Shown piece by piece: positions 60,040-64,000 of a DNA stretch of 64,000 nt (positions are counted from its first letter, which is position 1; every line of letters starts with the position of its first letter). The DNA is from Methanosarcina sp. (GTDB lineage: Archaea; Halobacteriota; Methanosarcinia; Methanosarcinales; Methanosarcinaceae): the NCBI GenBank assembly GCA_003164755.1, contig PLUB01000073.1, forward strand, positions 89,172 to 153,171, written 5' to 3'. Below the pieces are notes generated by a model that was not told the DNA's origin, did no database searches, and saw only the letters and a program-made list of their open reading frames with translations. A program made the translations under genes and the position numbers.

Positions 60040-61825
60040 TCAGAAGTGTGTTCCGCTCATCAGCTCATAATATTGTTTTGTTGGCTCTTCCCAATCCATA
60101 TCCTTTGCGAGGAGAAAGGCTTCCATACACAGAAGTTTGTACTTTACCCTATCATCTATGAAATTTTGCGTAAAGTAACTAACTGCGAGGGCATAATCAA
60201 GGACTGCTTCATAATAGGAAAGATCGATGTTGTCTACGATTATTCATACCTCCCAAGCCTTCTACAAGAGGTTCGATAGCCCTTATGGCATCGCTCAAGC
60301 CACATACTCTGCTGACTACGCTTGGAGTTCCCTCTTTCCCGGCTTCAAGTCCTGTAAGCAGGAAAGGATCATAACGCGAGGGAAAGATGCCTGCACAGCA
60401 GCCAGCCATAAAATCCCCAACTTCCATACCCAATCCTCCATCGGATATTTAGAGGATCTGAGGATATAGAACCGCTGCAACTGAACCCTTTCCCCTTACC
60501 ATTTTCGAAAAATCGAGCCCTTTTTCTTCGATAATCTGCTGAATCCTTATTTCGTTTCCTACAAGCACTTCTTTTGGTAGGTTAACAGGAAAACCTTCCG
60601 GCAGGTTTTTCTTTGGGCCTTCTGCAGTAACAAGAAAACAGATCACCTTAATTCCTTCTTCCATATGCCCTTCCAGAATGCTGTTCTTTATTATATGATC
60701 AAGAGCAACAAGAGAATCGAGGAGTTCAGGATACCCTTTGTTTTCCACTTCTATGCGGGAGATTGTAAAGATAGGGATTATCTGTTCTGGTTTAATCCTT
60801 TCCCCCCATGATGTTTGTACAGGTTTTCAGAAAGAAATTGTTGAATCTGTTCAAGACAACGTTCTTTAAGATTCCAATCTATTTTATCGGATCCTATAGT
60901 AATCCCATTTCGGATCACAATTCCCTTAAACCCATAATAAAGCTTGGCTTTCTGCCTGGTAGACTCACTTACGGAGGTAATAGCATCTGCATATGAGGCA
61001 AGGGATTCGAGGGCAGCCAGATTTTCCGGTACTCTAGGAGCCCATGTGCGGTCATAAGTCCTTATTTTTTGAATAGATTTGTATCCTGCAGCTCTTCCGG
61101 GAGTGTAGCGTGCAAAGTTACAACTGTACTTACCGGAACTCCAAGCTTCTTAAGCCTGGCTGCAGCATAAAATACCCCAAATTCATGGCAGTGAAGGGAA
61201 ACACTAGGGTAGGAGCTAAAATTCTGATTTGTGGAGGGATCTTTCTTCCAATTTTAATAAGTTCCCATAGTCAAGTTTATGAGAAGACGGGCGAGTTCGG
61301 AAATTGCATAGGAAAGAGAAAGATAATGAGTATATTCCAAGCCATTTGACATGCTCTCATATTTCAAGGAATCTAGCCCGAAGAGTTCATAGGCTTCAGC
61401 TTTGATCCTGTTTTCGAGTGTAATCTCCCTTCCCATGATGTTGTGAGTATTTTTCCAAAATCGCAAGTTTGAAACTGCAGATAACAAACTCTCTTTTTTC
61501 CTATCCGTTTTTCTCCTGTAAAAACTTTGATACCTGACTTTTCAAGTAATTCTAAGCTTTTTTGAAGTTCCCCATCAATGTGAAGGGGACTAAATTCCCC
61601 AATATTTGTAATCCTATTCAGTTCTCGGTTCCAGTCTGCACCTCTATGTCCATAATAAGGCCCAACAACAAGTATTTCAGTCTCATCTTTTAATTCCAAT
61701 GTCCCAGAATTGAATAAAGTCGCAAATGTAAGCGCTTCTCCATCAATGACATTCCAGATTCCGCCCATTTTGTTCGATTTAGGGCCAGCTTCTTCTCCGG
61801 TGACCATGACAAAATGCTTTGCCAA
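60040..61825 (-). pseudogene. glycogen synthase-like glycosyltransferase, multiply frameshifted
   Basis: Pieces in order on the minus strand form a ~590-residue protein: MAKHFVMVTGEEAGPKSNKM and GGIWNVIDGEALTFA (N-terminal GG loop); EILVVGPYYGHRGADWN; NRIKAEAYELFGLDSLKYES; a HCHEFGVFYAAARLKKLGVP segment; IRTYDRTWAPRVPENLAALE; IVIRNGITIGSDKIDW; IEVENKGYPELLDSLVALDH; then VDNIDLSYYEAVLDYALAV and a C-terminal MDWEEPTKQYYELMSG. At least four frame changes and stops interrupt it. The layout resembles GT3/GT5-type glycogen synthases. Clearly dead; substrate unproven. Confidence 0.8.
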
Positions 61826-61989
61826 AACATTAACCCCCTTTTTTTGCTATCTAGTTCTGTATTTATATTTTTAATTCGCTTGTGTATATTATAAACCTAT
61901 CAATCTAAAAAAAGAAATAAAAAAATTATACTAATACACCTGGCAACAACTTGAAATCCTGAAACTGTGATACTCAAGAAGTTCTTAAT

Positions 61990-62450
61990 CCCAGTCGAAT
62001 ACCCCCAAAGCTTTTCGAGGGTATATAAACTTCCCCTAGAACAGTTAATAAACTAACTTAATTATATGTTAAGTTGCCTTTGCACAAAAAAAATGAAACT
62101 AAGTCCTGCAAACTATGTGCCTATGAAGTAGGATCTTTCATGATTTTTGTGTGAAGTATCGGAAGAAATTTCTTTTAAACAATGACATCACCAACTATTT
62201 GAAATCTGTATTCTCTCTAATTGGTAAAAAATACTTTTGTTGAGTTTGATTCATGTTACTTATAGTAACATTTATATATTTTCGTTGGTGATGAACCAAA
62301 ATATTTCCCTGCAAGGGTGATGCAAATTGTAAAAAATATTATTGCAAGAAAATCTTTAAAGAATATTCTAAAATTAAAAAACAGATATGTGATGATGAAG
62401 TTTGGATTGAGGGTAGTTACATACTGAATCAGGATTGAAGTTGATGCTTC
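61990..62450 (+). pseudogene. IS200-type TnpA relic with element end
   Basis: Parallel to 59205-59740: AAGTTGCCTTTGCAC at the left end, then VKYRKKFLLNNDITNYLKS, VGDEPKYFPARVMQIVKNII and ARKSLKNILKLKNRYVM. The segment ..VHLYIFVGDEPKYFPAR fits IS200 TnpA 'HLFV..PP.YSPAR'. Broken by stops. Confidence 0.65.
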
Positions 62451-63794
62451 AGTCCAAAGGCCTGAAGACCTAGTATTTTTATGCTTTGTACTATAAATTA
62501 TTCAATCTTTCCTAAATCTCTTTCAGCTCAATTGATAACCTTTATCTCCTTTTAGCGTGCTTGCTGACAAAAGTATGAATTATTTCTACCTTCAATATTC
62601 CTAATTGCCTAAATTTCGTCGTGTATTTTTTTATTCGAATGAGTTCTGAATTTAGCTCTCTTAAATACTATGATTATGTCAGGTTATTTTGATATCAAAT
62701 ACCAAGATTGTTGTATTTTATTTATGATTAGAAAGAACGAATCAAAATCTCCACCAGATCTATATTAAATTTAAAAAATTTTACTTTTTTTAGAGTAGGT
62801 AGTGATTCAATGCGATCTCTATCCAGTTGATTTATACTATTCTTAGAATATCCATACTGTTTACACGCCCTTTTTCTCCAAGAAGGAGATTATAGCTGAG
62901 ATTCTTTGATGCATGAAAAACGCAAACTTTCTCAGTAATGGAAATTTAATTATGGAAACATCAAACATGTAATGATGGATTACCATTATGTGTTACCTAA
63001 GTTATTCTTTAAAGAGCCCAGATAGTTTCTTGTAACTCTTTTTTAGGGATGAACTTAGGAATTATGAAAATTACTAAAAATAAGAAAGCATTACATAATT
63101 AATATAAAAGTGTTGTTTGTCTTTATATTTTATTACGCGTGAATAATTTTTGTTCATATACATTTTTTCTTTGCAAAAATTAGAAATAACTTAGATCGAT
63201 ATTAGTTTATAGTTTATAGCTGATTAGATCTAATTGGATCTAGTTAAACTAAGAAAGAGCAGATAATAAGAAAGAATTTTTCGGGAAATATTTTTTAATA
63301 AATACCATTGATTATAGAGAATTTCGATAAACTTCCGATTTCAACAAATTGGTAATATAAGGTTTATAACCACCACCTCAATATTAGGGTTTATCTTAAT
63401 CATCTAAAGAATATTTTTCTGGAATTGGGATAAGGAATATAAAACCCTGAACTTTCTTCCAATTATTTTTTAGTTGTATTCGAATATTAAGTTTCCACGG
63501 AGAATCCATCTCCAATAAAACTCGAGATTCAAGCTCTCTTACATCATTCAATAGCTTATCTTTGAAGGATTGTGGCAACTTCCAAAATCGAGTGATTTTG
63601 TAATTCTCTGTTTATCACTAGATCTTGGTATCGTGTCTCTAAATGTTAGAGGCAACGAAGATAAAGACGAATTATTACATCTTAGGACTCAAGCAGTTGA
63701 ACCAAAAATTTAGCATTAAAAGTCCTAAATTTAATAAACAAGCTAAGGCTAAAATTGGGAATAGAATTAAATTATGTAAGTTTGGAGGGATCAA
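62451..63794. other. spacer before the last gene
   Basis: Holds a family A copy at 63311. A minus-strand 60-codon ORF at 63396-63578 reads LPQSFKDKLLNDVRELESRV, protein-like but unassigned and without a start context; it may be a gene fragment. No other gene seen. Confidence 0.35.
63311..63407 (+). repeat. dispersed repeat family A copy
   Basis: Ends ATAGAGAATTTCGATAAACT and AGGGTTTATCTTAATCATCT are inverted; the centre is closest to the copy at 9207. Confidence 0.55.
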
Positions 63795-64000
63795 TTGACT
63801 AAGCAAATGCGAGTATTATTTATAGGAACTTATATCCCAAAGGAATGTGGGATTGCCACATTTACTTATGATCTTTTAAATTCGGTTTCTGTAGGAAATA
63901 AAGATATTCATTGTGAAGTTATTGCTTTGATAGATCCTTCTGAAAATTATAATTATTCAGAAGAAGTTGTTTTTAAAATTGAAAGGAACAAGCTCGAAGA
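63795..64000 (+). CDS. GT4-like glycosyltransferase, N-terminal part (partial)
   Basis: The first 68 codons of a gene that runs off the right edge. TTG at 63795 follows GGAGG by six bases. The start MTKQMRVLFIGTYIPKECGI with ATFTYDLL matches the N-terminal 'FIGTYPPRECGIATFT.DL' of a large group of GT4 glycosyltransferases, where the ECGIA stretch forms the nucleotide-sugar domain's glycine loop. The catalytic C-terminal half lies outside the window. Confidence 0.75.
   Translation, partial: MTKQMRVLFIGTYIPKECGIATFTYDLLNSVSVGNKDIHCEVIALIDPSENYNYSEEVVFKIERNKLE

Overview
The window looks like a chromosome segment of a Methanosarcina-like methanogenic archaeon. The reasons are gene content (methenyl-H4MPT cyclohydrolase Mch, methanofuran-pathway MfnB, archaeal RbkR/RibB, Mre11-Rad50, archaeal-type ValRS, fused NAD(P)HX-repair gene), an archaeal initiator tRNA, AT-rich DNA, frequent TTG/GTG starts behind GGAGG/GGTGA-type ribosome sites, and long gene-poor spacers full of decayed insertion sequences. 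Species cannot be fixed from sequence alone.

Layout. 1-4.8 kb: tail of a HerA-type ATPase gene, riboflavin genes rbkR-ribB preceded by a perfect inverted repeat, then the PLP synthase genes pdxT and pdxS (minus strand), separated by a dispersed repeat. 4.8-10.7 kb: gene-poor, with an IS5-type relic, tRNA-Cys, and a frameshifted methyltransferase. 10.7-16.1 kb: a five-gene minus-strand operon (acetyltransferase, aminotransferase, Gfo/Idh/MocA oxidoreductase, UDP-sugar 6-dehydrogenase, polysaccharide deacetylase-like) that resembles the Wbp route to a UDP-2,3-diacetamido-uronic acid. 16-26.8 kb: mostly relics and repeats around mfnB, plus a dead ABC substrate-binding lipoprotein gene. 26.8-39.97 kb: thioredoxin-like lipoprotein with CcdA, valS, mre11-rad50, a TPD/CDIN1-type nuclease, a Cys-cluster protein with an internal duplication, and prs. 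40-45 kb: a small dead gene, a broken nnr gene (frameshift plus amber codon) and a TrkA-N/DHH phosphoesterase. 45-57 kb: initiator tRNA-Met, pyrG, mch, a U32 peptidase-family gene, a secreted hexapeptide-repeat protein, and fumarate hydratase alpha/beta. 57-64 kb: a GT4 glycosyltransferase, a multiply broken glycogen-synthase-like gene, two IS200-type relics and the start of a further glycosyltransferase.

The spacers are not featureless. At least five families of short dispersed repeats can be recognised by comparing the window with itself: (A) a roughly 95-100 bp imperfect palindrome with ends like AGAGGATTTCGATAAACC, around twelve copies; (B) an exactly 85 bp palindrome with internal GCACCTAAAGT repeats, three copies; (C) a roughly 165 bp element; (D) a roughly 240 bp element that in one copy carries an intact 55-codon ORF; (E) a roughly 45 bp motif. 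There are also solo ends of IS5-type and IS200-type elements, and two long inverted-repeat pairs that flank mfnB and the thioredoxin/CcdA genes.

Many genes are visibly dead or dying (methyltransferases, ABC binding protein, nnr, glycogen synthase-like, a small protein, several transposases), suggesting a genome with active element turnover and slow removal of debris. All assignments are by reading and family recall; no database search was run.
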